A DNA stretch of 64,000 nt from CAVQHY01 sp963712465 (GTDB lineage: Bacteria; Actinomycetota; Thermoleophilia; Gaiellales; Gaiellaceae), in assembly GCA_963712465.1 (NCBI GenBank), contig CAVQHY010000005.1, forward strand, positions 1 through 64,000, read 5' to 3'. The translations under genes and the position numbers were made by a program. Numbering within the stretch: the stretch's first letter is position 1; every line of letters begins with the position of its first letter. Positions 53,490 to 62,594 of the stretch are shown in pieces. Below the pieces are notes generated by a model. It did not search any database. It worked only from the letters and a program-made list of their open reading frames with translations, and had not been told where the DNA came from.

Positions 53490-53787
53490 TAGCTCGACGA
53501 GTGCCTGCGAAACCCCGTGCTCGACCTGGACGGCAGCTTCGTCGCGCTCGACGCCGATCTTCCGGTGGCCCCACGTTCCTCTTCACGGAGCCAGCCCGCG
53601 CGTCGCCGAGCACGACATGACCGGTACGTTGGCCGGCTATCGGCGGCGTGGCCTCCCGCGAGCGATCAAGCCCGCCGCGAACGACGGCGAGAACGTCGGC
53701 ATGCAGCGCCTGAACGAGAGCCTCGGCTTCCGTGGCCTGACCACACGCCGGGAGTACGCGCTGGACGTCCCACGCGAGAGTGGCTAG
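53490..53787 (+). pseudogene. GNAT acetyltransferase remnant
   Basis: Fragments in three frames match a GNAT domain: DGSFVALDADLPVA, then TFLFTEPAR, then EHDMTGTLAGYRRRGLPRAIK (RxxGxA-like acetyl-CoA loop) running straight into NDGENVGMQRLNESLGFRG. The segment that normally separates the acetyl-CoA loop from the N-x-x-M-x-x-x-N end is missing, which an indel error alone does not explain. It has no start codon in context. Probably a decayed gene. Confidence 0.55.
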
Positions 53788-53809
53788 TCGTCAGCCCCGC
53801 GGTGCGAGG

Positions 53810-55021
53810 TCACGCAGGGTTCTCAACGTCGATCACGGTCGTGCGCTCGGAGAGGTTGCCGGCGACATCTGTGGCAATAATCGTCAACCGGTAGAAACCG
53901 TTCGCGATCGCTGTGGTATCCCAGTACCGAGAGTCCTCCGTCGCAAACAGGCGAAACCAGAGCGCGCCGCGGCAGGATCGGGATCCGTGTCGCATGCAGT
54001 TGGCCGCTCGAAGATTCTGTCTTGTACCCGGCGCGTAGTGAGAGGAGAACGGCACGCGCGGTGTATTGTCCAGACCGAGCGCACCACTGCTGGTGGTGAC
54101 GAGATGGCTGTAGACGACCTTCGAATCGGCAACGCTCATCACTGTCAGCTCGACGCGCTCCGGGTGGTGGTGCGCCTCGAGCTTCTCCACTGCGTCGAAC
54201 CACCCTAGGAACGATTGGGGATCTTCGATCCGGACCCGGACATCGACGAGGCCCGACAAGCTCGTCGGTGCGAGCTCGGAGCTCACGCCGCTGAAGACAG
54301 CGCGGCCTTGCACCACACGCCAGCGCTCGGACGCGGGCCGGAAGAAGCGAAACCCGGAGATGACGGGAGGCTTAGTATCCACGTAGGGAGCCAGCTTTCC
54401 ACCCGGGCACAGGGGGTTCACAGGGATGCGCTTGGCCTTGTCGCCACCCGGATAGAACCACTCGGTCAGGTGGACGTGCCATTCACCGCGGAAGGACCAT
54501 CCGATCATCTGTCCGGCTTGGACGATCTCACCTTGCTCGACGACGGGGTCGACGTGGCCGTACCCGAAATGGCCGACGCGGACGATGCCCTCGGCGTCAG
54601 GCCTCGTCGGCTTGATGACGCGCCACACCGGCCCGCCTTCGATCGCGTAGACACGATGTGTCCGGCCGGGTGGGGCGTCCCTTTCGGGCCGATTGTCGCG
54701 AACACTCACGTCTACGCCGTTGTGGTATCCACCCGTGCGCGGGTCGAGAAACGAACCTCGCACCGGATGCTGCCGGTGGACGGGGGAGACCGGCCATCCC
54801 GTGAAGTCGTCCGCGTAGATTCGGGGTAGGGACGCCTCGCAGGGCTCGTGGTCGCCGGATCTGGGCTCAGGAGAGGCTGACGTGCCGTCACCGATGCTCT
54901 GGGCCGACGTGCCTGCAGCATCCCCTCTTGCCAACCGGCCGGCATGCGATGCTGTGGTCTGCGTGTACAAGGCGATGGATAGTGCCGCGACGCCAAGTAC
55001 GAGAGAGGTGCGAGTAAACAT
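53810..55021 (-). CDS. Secreted M23/LytM-like protein
   Basis: 403 residues from ATG 55021 with AGGAGG upstream. The signal peptide (TSLVLGVAALSIALYTQTTA) is followed by an M23-like region about 95-190: HPVRGSFLDPRTGGYHNGVDV (the HxxxD half), VGHFGYGHVDPVVEQGEIVQAGQMIGW (shortened) and EWHVHLTEWF (HxH half). These are the metal ligands of lysostaphin-type peptidases, though spacing is unusual. The C-terminal half resembles Ig-like strands (FYRLTIIATDVAGNLSERTTVIDV). It may cut or bind peptidoglycan. Codon use and GC are lower than in neighbours. Confidence 0.7.
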   Translation of the reverse strand: MFTRTSLVLGVAALSIALYTQTTASHAGRLARGDAAGTSAQSIGDGTSASPEPRSGDHEPCEASLPRIYADDFTGWPVSPVHRQHPVRGSFLDPRTGGYHNGVDVSVRDNRPERDAPPGRTHRVYAIEGGPVWRVIKPTRPDAEGIVRVGHFGYGHVDPVVEQGEIVQAGQMIGWSFRGEWHVHLTEWFYPGGDKAKRIPVNPLCPGGKLAPYVDTKPPVISGFRFFRPASERWRVVQGRAVFSGVSSELAPTSLSGLVDVRVRIEDPQSFLGWFDAVEKLEAHHHPERVELTVMSVADSKVVYSHLVTTSSGALGLDNTPRVPFSSHYAPGTRQNLRAANCMRHGSRSCRGALWFRLFATEDSRYWDTTAIANGFYRLTIIATDVAGNLSERTTVIDVENPA

Positions 55022-55035
55022 CTACAGCCTCCTGA

Positions 55036-55083
55036 CTGTCTAGTCGTTAGTAGACAGATAGCAGGCGTAAGATGATTAGTCAA
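55036..55083 (-). promoter_or_regulatory. Promoter of the M23-like gene with overlapping operator dyad
   Basis: On the minus strand TTGACT (55083-55078), a 17-base spacer, and TATCTG (55060-55055). The inverted repeat CTGTCTA-N8-TAGACAG (55036-55057) covers the -10 and transcription start. It is a likely repressor site, with the adjacent XRE protein as candidate. Confidence 0.65.
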
Positions 55084-55137
55084 GTTCTATCTTAAAACGA
55101 ACATGCTGCAGTAGCTACTTCGTGTACAATCGGAGTC

Positions 55138-55482
55138 ATGGCCGAGAAGCGATCTGATCTGGCCGAGCGGATCCGCCAGGCGCGGGCGGACAAGGGCTGG
55201 AAGCAGAAGCACCTCGCCGCAGCCGCCGGTGTCGAGCCGATCACGGTGTCGCGGTGGGAACGCGGGGCGACGACGCCTGACCTGAACGTCGTCCGGGTGA
55301 TCGCCGAGGCGACCGAGAAGCCTCTGACCTACTTCGTCGCCGGCGAGGACGAGCGGAAGGCCCAGCTCGGGCTCGAGGAGGCGGTGCGCCGCATGGAGGC
55401 GGCAGCCGACCGGATCGCCGCCCAGGCCGACCGCATTGCCAGCCTCGTCGACGAGCTACGCCGTAGCGGCCGAGGCGAGTAG
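55138..55482 (+). CDS. XRE-family helix-turn-helix regulator
   Basis: 114 residues from ATG 55138. HTH_3 domain (residues 9-65): LAERIRQARADKGWKQKHLAAAAGVEPITVSRWERG (interrupted). A C-terminal amphipathic coiled coil (EEAVRRMEAAADRIAAQADRIASLVDEL) is probably for dimerisation. TACAAT at 55125-55130 sits 7 bases before the ATG, so the mRNA may be leaderless. It is divergent from the M23-like gene, and its 3' end overlaps the kinase gene stop by 27 bases. Confidence 0.85.
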   Translation: MAEKRSDLAERIRQARADKGWKQKHLAAAAGVEPITVSRWERGATTPDLNVVRVIAEATEKPLTYFVAGEDERKAQLGLEEAVRRMEAAADRIAAQADRIASLVDELRRSGRGE

Positions 55483-56283
55483 CCGCGCGTAGGCAGTCGC
55501 GGTCGACGGCCTGTCGCCCGGCTCCTTCGCGAGCCCTTGTGTCACGGCCCAGGCGAGCTCCTCACCGACGCCGCCGAGGCCGACGAGCGAGGGAGGTTCC
55601 TCCTCCAGGTGGGCGACGCAGGTCGCGACCACGTCCCTGTCGCCGAACGGCGGCTCCCCGGCCAGGCAGGCGTACGCGACGCAGCCGAGGGCATAGACGT
55701 CGGACGCCGGCCCGGCCGCGGCGCCGCGGATCACCTCGGGGGCGAGGTAGTCGACCGTGCCGACCAGCTTTCCCGTCCGTGTCAGGACGGTGTGCGCCGC
55801 GCCGCGCGCGAGGCCGAAGTCGGCCAGGTAGGCGCCGCTCTCGTCGAGAAGGACGTTCGCGGGCTTGACGTCGCGGTGAACGATGCCGCGGCGGTGAAGC
55901 TCGTCGAGCCCCGCTGCGATGTGGCCGACGACCCGCACCGTGTCGGCCGCCGACAGGCCCACGTCAGGGGCGAGCAGCTCCTGGAGCGACACGCCGTCCA
56001 CGAAGCGCGACGCGATGTAGCGCCTCCCGCCGGACTCGCCGGCCTCGACGACGCGAACGAGATGAGGGTGGTCGAGGGAGGCCGCGAGCTCCGCCTCGCG
56101 CTCGAAGCGTCTGACGTAGGTCGCATCCGCCGCGAGCTCGTCGAGGACGATCTTCAGCGCGACGACCTCGCCGTCCGGGCCGCGCGTAGCCCGGTAGACG
56201 GTGCCCATCCCGCCCTGGCCGATCGCCTCCTCGATCGTGAACGGCCCGACCGTGGCTCCGGGCGCGAGCAGGGACACACTCAA
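55456..56283 (-). CDS. Cytoplasmic Ser/Thr protein kinase, third gene of STAND operon
   Basis: 275 residues from TTG 56283, overlapping the STAND gene stop (TTGA). It is a bare kinase domain: glycine loop AIGQGGMGTVYRA, VALKIVLDE, HRDVKPANVLLDE, DFGLARGAA, activation segment TGKLVGTVDYLAPEVI, and GDRPSTATAYARLL. There is no membrane helix or sensor domain, so it acts in the cytoplasm, probably on its operon partners. Confidence 0.9.
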   Translation of the reverse strand: MSVSLLAPGATVGPFTIEEAIGQGGMGTVYRATRGPDGEVVALKIVLDELAADATYVRRFEREAELAASLDHPHLVRVVEAGESGGRRYIASRFVDGVSLQELLAPDVGLSAADTVRVVGHIAAGLDELHRRGIVHRDVKPANVLLDESGAYLADFGLARGAAHTVLTRTGKLVGTVDYLAPEVIRGAAAGPASDVYALGCVAYACLAGEPPFGDRDVVATCVAHLEEEPPSLVGLGGVGEELAWAVTQGLAKEPGDRPSTATAYARLLASAATA

Positions 56284-59200
56284 CGCTCGAGGTACTGAGC
56301 CCGTTCCGAGGCGGTGAGCGTCCGGCCCGTCCGTGCGAGCCGCCCCTCGGCGAGCGTGACGAGCTCGTCGAGCGTCCCGCAGACGTCGCAGTCGTACGCG
56401 CGGATGGTTCCGTCCTTGCCCGCCGTGACGATCTGCGTTCCGTTTCGGGCGAACGCCGCATCAAGCAGTAGGCCCTTGTGTCCGCGGAGATAGAAGAGGA
56501 AGCGTCCGGTGTCGCTCTGCCAGAGACCCGCGGTGATCGGCCCCGTGGTGACGATCCAGCGGCCGTCGGGGCTGAACTCGGCGCCGCGGACGAGGCCGAA
56601 GTGCGCCCGCAGAACGTGGAGCCGATTGCCCGTGTGGACGTCCCAGAGGACACCGTTGTTGTCCTCGCTCGTCGTCACGAGGAGCGAGCCGTCAGGGCTG
56701 AAGGCGATACCAGTGACCTTCGCCTCGTGTCCCCGCAGCTTGTGCAAGCGATGCCCGGTCGCCGTGTCTCGGATCTCGGCAGAGCCGTCCTTCCCTCCAG
56801 TGGCGACGAGGCCGCCATCGGGGCTGAAAGCCGCGGCCGTCACTGGACCCGGGTAGCTACGCGGGAGACGCTCGGACGCACCGGTCGTCACGATCCAGAG
56901 CCGTGTCACTCCGTCGTCTCCGACCGTGATCAGCCGACGTCCTCCTGGCGCAGTGGCCCCGGCCTCGACCGCGGCGCCGTGGTCAAAGGTTCGCAGAAGC
57001 ATCCCGGTGCTCACGCGCCAGAGCCGCGCCGAGCGGTCCTCGGTCGACGTGAGCAGGAGCGTCCCGTCAGGGCTGAGCTGAACGCCGGTGACTGGTCCTT
57101 CGTGGACGAACGACTGGAGCTCCTCGCCGCTTCGCCTGTCCACCACACGAACGACGCCGTTCTCGCCTCCGGCCGCAAGCAGCTCCCCTCGTCGCCCGAA
57201 CGATCCCGCGCTCGCGTCGCTCGGGAATCGACTGACGATCGCGAGCGGGGGATCGACATTCGGATCCCAGAGCCTCGCAGTTCCGTCCTTCGCTGCCGTG
57301 ACGACAGAGAGGCCGTCCTGACTGAATGACGCCGTCACGAGCGGCTCCGTATGACCAAGCAGGGTTGCGAGAAGCCGTCCGTCCGCTACGTCCCAGACGC
57401 GCGCGGTCAGGTCGTCGGAGGTTGTGACGACGCGGGTTCCCTCAGCATTGAAGCTCGCGCTGCTGGCGTGACCCTTGTGACCCGTCAGGATCGCGACGAG
57501 CGCCCCGCTGGCAACGTCCCATAAACGGCCCGAGCCGTCCTCGCTCGCCGTTACGGCGAGCGAGCCATCGGCAGAGAGCGCGGCGTCGTTCAGGGAGCCG
57601 CTGTGGCCGACGAGCGTGTGCGACGACGCGGCCGGTCCTCGTGTCCCAGATGTGGGCGTCGTAGTCGTCGCCGGCTAGGAGGACAAGCCGTCCGTCGGGG
57701 GTGACGGCAGCCGCCTTGATCTCCTTCTGATCGTCGAGCGCTCGCAAGAGCACCCCATCGCTCGCCCTCAGAATCAGCGCCTTGACGCCACTGACAGCGA
57801 CGATCATGTCCGCGCGCGCGGCAAACGTCGCCTGCGACACCTGCCCGAGGTTGGTGAGCACCCAAACGGGGACACCATCGGTGGTTCGCCAGACGCGGAC
57901 GGTGCCATCGCGGCTCGAGGTGACGACGAGGGAGCCGTCGGCCGAGAACGAGGCCGAGGTTACTCCAGAGTCGTGGCGCAGGGTCTCAAGCCGCTCGCCC
58001 GTCTTCGCGTTCCAGACAGCCGCGGTCCCGTCGCCGCTCGCAGTGATCGCGAGCGCGCCGTCGGGGCTGAACTCAACATCTTCAACCGGGCCGTCGTGCG
58101 ACAGCTCGTGCAGCATCCGTCCGGTCGACCTGTTGAAGATCCGCGCCTGCCCGGATTGGTCGCCCGTGCCGACGAGCTCACCGTCTGGGCTGAACTCCGC
58201 GTCCAGAACCGCGCCACCGCCGCTCGGGAGCACCTCCCGTACCCGCGAGGCGATCAGCAGAGCGGCGGAGGACGTCCTCGACCTCCGGGGTGCGCTCGAG
58301 ACGGGCCGCCTCGAGCGCGAGAAGCAGGCTTCGCTCAGGATCCACGTCGAGCTGCGTCGCCGCGCTGGCGGCGAGCTCGCGCGACTGGGCGCGGGTCGCC
58401 TGCGAGCGCGCCTCACTCCGCTGCGTGAGTGCGAACACGGTCACGACGACCATCGCGGCGAGACCCGCCAGCGCGACGGCCGCAAGCGCCGCAAGTCGAC
58501 GCTGTCGCCGCCGCGAATCCGACCGCTCCCGGTCGAGCTCTTCCTCGGCTCGCTGCGCATCGCTCCACGAGAGCACCGGCTCCGCAAGCACGTCGTGGAA
58601 GATCTCGTAGCGAACGTCGCCGCCGGCCCCGGCGACCGGGCGGAGGATTCGCTCGGCGGCGAGGCTCGACAGCACTGGTCGGAGGTCGTCCTCCGGCGCG
58701 TGCGCGTACCTGGCGAGGTCGCCGACCCCGTGCGCGATCTTCGTTCCGGACGGCGTCACGAGGTGCGTGAAGGCGTCGGCGGCAACTCGCTTCTGCGCCG
58801 GGTTCAGCGCATCCAGCGCGCCTTCGAGGTGGTCGCGCGCGATGCGCTCGGCGCCGCCGAGCTGACGGAACGTCGCGAGCCGGAGCCGCCGGGAGCCCGC
58901 CTCGGTCTCGGCGTCCCAGATCCGCTGCATGACGAGCTGCAGGTAGGGCGCCTCGACTCGGTCGTCGGCGCCCGGGTCCCGAATCGCGCCGCGACCGCTG
59001 CCGCCGAGGTCGACCGCTCCGGCGATCGTCTCGTCGAGCACCGCCTCGACGAGCTCCGGCTCGATCTCCCAGAGCCCGTCCGTGGACGGGCGGCGGTTGA
59101 GCTCCTCGAGCGGCCCGACGATCGCCTCCCTCGCCTCCTCGCGGTCGAGATGGTCGAGTCGCAGCGAGTTGGCGAAGAGGTTCGGGATCGGTCCCTTGAA

Positions 59201-59722
59201 CCGGTCGAGCTTGGCGATCGAGTCCTCGCGCAGCGAGACGAGGAAGTTGGCCCTGAGATCGCGCCTGGTGACCGCCTCCGGGAACTCCCGTGCGAACGAT
59301 CCGGGCCCTTCGTCGCCGTCGTGGTACAGGAAGTACTCCTCGGCCTGGTCGAGGATGACGAGGACGTCGCCGCCGATCTCCTCGGCGCACGAAGCCAGCA
59401 CTTCGTCGAGAGGGCGCTCCGCGTCCACGCCGTTTCCGACGCTCGCGGCCGCCGCGGCTGCGAGGGCGTGCCCCGGGTCGTCCCGCCACGCGCTGAAGAC
59501 GACGACGGCGACCTCGGGTGCCGTCTCGCGCAGGTGCTGGGCAACGCCCGCGCGAACGACCGAGCTCTTGCCGACGCCGCTCGGCCCGTAGAGGATCGTC
59601 AGGCGCGACGCGAGCAGGTTCGCCGCGATGATCTCCCGCTCGCGCTCCCGGCCGAAGAAGAGGAGTGCGTCCCCCTCGGTGTCGTCGAAGGCGGCCAGCC
59701 CCTTGTACGGACTGTCGCTCAT
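56280..59722 (-). CDS. STAND NTPase (nSTAND1-type) with 15 WD40 repeats, two frameshifts
   Basis: About 1146 residues from ATG 59722, which overlaps the upstream stop (ATGA). N-terminal YKGLAAFDDTEGDALLFFGRERE followed by Walker A YGPSGVGKSSVVRAG, Walker B DVLVILDQAEEYFLY and LVSLREDSIAKLDRF is the novel-STAND (nSTAND1) NTPase. A winged-helix part and a membrane segment (LAALAAVALAGLAAMVVVTVFAL) follow, then 15 WD40-like units of the type FSPDGSLLVTTS.D...LWD, enough for two propellers. Frameshifts near 58258 and 57620 split the gene. STAND proteins usually oligomerise on ligand binding to trigger an effector. Confidence 0.88.
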
Positions 59723-61533
59723 CGGGCGGCTCTCCGGGCTGTGAGCTCCTCGGCGAGCGCGGCCACATACTCGGCGAGCGGCAGGGAGAGGACGTCGACG
59801 CCGCGGGTGTGCCAGAGCTGGCGCTCGAGCGGGGTCGAGCTGGGAACGACGGCCCACGAGCGATAGCGGAGCCGCTCGTCTCCCCAGAGGCGGTGGAGGA
59901 CGACGCGCTGGCTCCACTCGTCCGGGACGTAGCCGAGGAAGAGGACGTGGCTTCGCCGGAGCTTCGCCGCGAGTGTGACCGGGACGAGGTTGGCGATGTC
60001 CGTCTGGGCGAGGTAGTCGATGTAGTCGTCCTCCGACACGACGAAGCTCTCGAGCTCGCGGGCAGGCCGCCGGTCGACCTGGCCGTGCATCTTCAGCACG
60101 ATCGTCCGCGTCTCGAGCGAGAGGTCGGCGTACGTGTTGGGAACCTCGATCAGCCGGACGCTGCCGTCGGGGCGAAGGTGCGAGAAGCGGCCGCGGTCGC
60201 GGCCCGCGGCCACGTAGGCGACGACGTCGACCTCCTCTCCGGCCTCCGCGAGCGCTCGTTCGAGCGACTCGTCGTAGCCCGTCGTGACGATCAGCGGATG
60301 CGGGGCTCCACTCGCCCGGAGCAGCGCAGGAAGCTGGATCAGGAACGCGTGCACCGGACCGGCCCGGAAGTCAGCGTCGTAGACGTCGTGGAGCTCGTCG
60401 TAGAGCGGCCCCGGACCCCGCATCACCTGGACGTACTCGGAGACGCGGACGAGCTCCGGCTCGAGCTCGGGCGGGTAGCCGAAGCGCTGCGCGAGGTGCG
60501 CCGCCACCTCCACACCGTCGGGCAGGAAGCCGTCGCCCTTCGACCAGGCGTCCCCGTCGGGACGCCCGGCCGCGCCCACGCCCGGGCCGAGCAGCGGAAC
60601 CACCCGGCCCTGGAGCATCGCGTCGGCGATCTCGCGCAGATGGTCGCCCAGGGCAGCCGGCCCGGTTCGTCTCGAGTCTGGGGCGCCGTCACCGGCCGGC
60701 GCCAGCTCAGCTCTCACCATTGCCACCAGCTCGCGACAGCTTCGGTACCGGTCCTCGGGTCGCTTCGCCAGCCCGCGGGCGAGCGCCGTGTCGAGTCCTT
60801 CGGGGAGCCCGGCCCGCATCGCAACGAGTGAGGGTGGAGTCTCCTTCAGATGTGCCCAGAGAATCGCCGCCTGGTTCTCCCGCGGGAAGGGCGGGCGGCC
60901 GGCGAGGCACTCGAAGAGGATGCAGGCGAGCGAGTACTGGTCGGCGCGCCCGTCGAGCTCGCGACCCTCGATCTGCTCCGGCGCCGCGTACTCCGCCGTC
61001 CCGACGAACTGGCCGGCGGTCGTCAGCCGGTCGCCGTCGCCGAGGCTCTTGCTGACGCCGAAGTCGGCGAGGTAGGCGTGGCGATCGCCGGTGACGAGGA
61101 CGTTCGACGGCTTGACGTCGCGGTGGATCAGGCCGCGCGCGTGCGCCGCGTCCAGTGCGCCGGCGACCTGCTCGGCGATGGCGAGGGCGTCGGAGGCCGC
61201 CATCGGGCCGTCGCGCTCGAGCAGCCGGCGCAGATCCGTTCCGTCCACGCAGCGCATCGCGAGGTAGAGGACACCGTCCGACTCGCTTGCGTCGTGGATC
61301 GGGACGATGTTGGGATGCTCGATCGAAGCGGCGAGGCGAGACTCGCGCAGGAAGCGCTCCCGGTAGCGCTCGTCGGCGGAGACGTCGGGCGGAACGAGCT
61401 TCAGCGCGATCGTGCGGCCGAGACGCCGATCCTCGGCGCGATAGACGGCGCCCATGCCGCCGCGCCCGAGCAGGCTTTCGATGCGATACCCGGCGATCTC
61501 GCTACCGATGCGTGGATCCGATTCCGCCGTCAC
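59719..61533 (-). CDS. Ser/Thr kinase fused to a SIR2-like domain
   Basis: 604 residues from GTG 61533. Kinase domain 14-270: LLGRGGMGAVYRAED, IALKLVPPD, HRDVKPSNVLVTGD, DFGVSKSL, TAEYAAPEQIEGRELDGRADQYS (shortened). The C-terminal half (about 310-600) has the SIR2-like pattern: GRVVPLLGPGVG, PLIVTTGYDESLERAL, LKMHGQVDR with the catalytic-type histidine, FVVSEDDYIDYL and VLFLGYVPDEWSQRV. SIR2 domains of this kind often cleave NAD+ in bacterial immunity. First gene of the operon; TATCCT (around 61548) could be its -10. Confidence 0.88.
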   Translation of the reverse strand: MTAESDPRIGSEIAGYRIESLLGRGGMGAVYRAEDRRLGRTIALKLVPPDVSADERYRERFLRESRLAASIEHPNIVPIHDASESDGVLYLAMRCVDGTDLRRLLERDGPMAASDALAIAEQVAGALDAAHARGLIHRDVKPSNVLVTGDRHAYLADFGVSKSLGDGDRLTTAGQFVGTAEYAAPEQIEGRELDGRADQYSLACILFECLAGRPPFPRENQAAILWAHLKETPPSLVAMRAGLPEGLDTALARGLAKRPEDRYRSCRELVAMVRAELAPAGDGAPDSRRTGPAALGDHLREIADAMLQGRVVPLLGPGVGAAGRPDGDAWSKGDGFLPDGVEVAAHLAQRFGYPPELEPELVRVSEYVQVMRGPGPLYDELHDVYDADFRAGPVHAFLIQLPALLRASGAPHPLIVTTGYDESLERALAEAGEEVDVVAYVAAGRDRGRFSHLRPDGSVRLIEVPNTYADLSLETRTIVLKMHGQVDRRPARELESFVVSEDDYIDYLAQTDIANLVPVTLAAKLRRSHVLFLGYVPDEWSQRVVLHRLWGDERLRYRSWAVVPSSTPLERQLWHTRGVDVLSLPLAEYVAALAEELTARRAAR

Positions 61534-61572
61534 TCTCGCTGAGACGAAGGATAGACCAGTTCGTACGCAGAA

Positions 61573-62007
61573 TCACTTGTTTGCGCGCGAGATCGCGATC
61601 GCGACCAGCTCGTCGAGGCCGGTGGCGAGCTCCTCGTCACGCGAGCGAGCAAGGCGCTCGCGCAGAACGGGCACGATCGCCGACCGGGGCCGCCCGTCCA
61701 CGAACACGACGAAGCGAAAGCCGAACCGCTCCTCGTAGGCCCGGTTGAGCTCCGCGAGCTCGGCGAGGACCGCGGGATCGTCCCGGCCGCCCTGCTCGCG
61801 GGCCGAGGCGGGCGAGAGCCCCACCGTCGCGCCGATGCGGGGGTGGGCGTCGAGGAGCGCTACCTGCTCGGCCTCGGACAGCGAGCCGATCACCTCGCGG
61901 GCATGTGCGAGCGGGTTCTCCACGGCCGCCAGACGCTCGACGACGGGGGAGCTCTCGAAGAGCTCGGCGAGCTCGGCGGCGCTCAGCTCCCGCGGTAGGT
62001 CGTGCAC
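61573..62007 (-). CDS. OHCU decarboxylase (ureide pathway)
   Basis: 144 residues from GTG 62007. Contains the family signature HPRIGATVGLSPASAREQ and LNRAYEERFGFRFVVFVDGR. It decarboxylates 2-oxo-4-hydroxy-4-carboxy-5-ureidoimidazoline to S-allantoin, the last step of urate breakdown. It overlaps the HIU hydrolase gene by 25 bases, so the two consecutive enzymes are translated together. Confidence 0.92.
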   Translation of the reverse strand: MHDLPRELSAAELAELFESSPVVERLAAVENPLAHAREVIGSLSEAEQVALLDAHPRIGATVGLSPASAREQGGRDDPAVLAELAELNRAYEERFGFRFVVFVDGRPRSAIVPVLRERLARSRDEELATGLDELVAIAISRANK

Positions 62008-62282
62008 GCGTACGAGGAGACGAGCAGCGGAACGTGGTAGTGGCCGTCGACGAGCTCGAGCTCGAGCTCGACCCGGCGAAAGAAGGTGGAGGGAGGGCCG
62101 AAGACGAGCCTGTACGTCGCGGGCGCGAGGCCGGTCGCGAGCTCGGGGATGCGCCCGTCCCCGTCGGTCGTCCCTCCTGCGACGAGCAGGTCGTCCCGAT
62201 GGAGCTCGACGGAGACGCCCGGAGCAGGCCGGCCGCGCTCGGTGTCGAGCACGTGCGTCGAGATCGAGACGGAGCCACCCAC
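61983..62282 (-). CDS. 5-hydroxyisourate hydrolase (transthyretin-like)
   Basis: 99 residues from GTG 62282. Starts with STHVLDTERGRPAPGVSVELH and ends with the diagnostic tetrapeptide YRGS. Active-site histidines include THV and HYHVPLL, and the arginine in HRDD. It hydrolyses 5-hydroxyisourate to OHCU. Uricase, the preceding enzyme, is not in the window. Confidence 0.93.
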   Translation of the reverse strand: MGGSVSISTHVLDTERGRPAPGVSVELHRDDLLVAGGTTDGDGRIPELATGLAPATYRLVFGPPSTFFRRVELELELVDGHYHVPLLVSSYACTTYRGS

Positions 62283-62318
62283 CGCCGTCGCACTCTACCG
62301 CGCGTCACAAGCAGGGCA

Positions 62319-62386
62319 TTGTGTTGCATCACTCGCGAGAGAACGTTGCGGGGATGGGAAGAGAGCTCACCCGTGATGCAACACAA
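62319..62386. repeat. Intergenic inverted-repeat element, copy B
   Basis: TTGTGTTGCATCAC (62319-62332) and GTGATGCAACACAA (62373-62386) are perfect 14-bp arms around 40 bases. The arms match copy A at 38247-38329 but the middle does not align. The rest of the 312-base gap (62283-62594) shows no gene or other signal. Confidence 0.7.
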
Positions 62387-62594
62387 GGCGACGTTCGTGG
62401 CACGTTGCCGAGGTGCCCTCGGAGGACGTGTCCAGGAGCGCTGGCCCGGGTCTGACCACGAGGCATGTCCGATGTGAACCTGTGCAGCCTGGCCGTTCGG
62501 ATCGGTCGATCAGGTCGACCGGGGACAGGCCCCCGTGACGTGTCGTCCCAGGCCGTGTGTCTCGGGCATGAGCAAGGCACGATCACCCGAGTCC

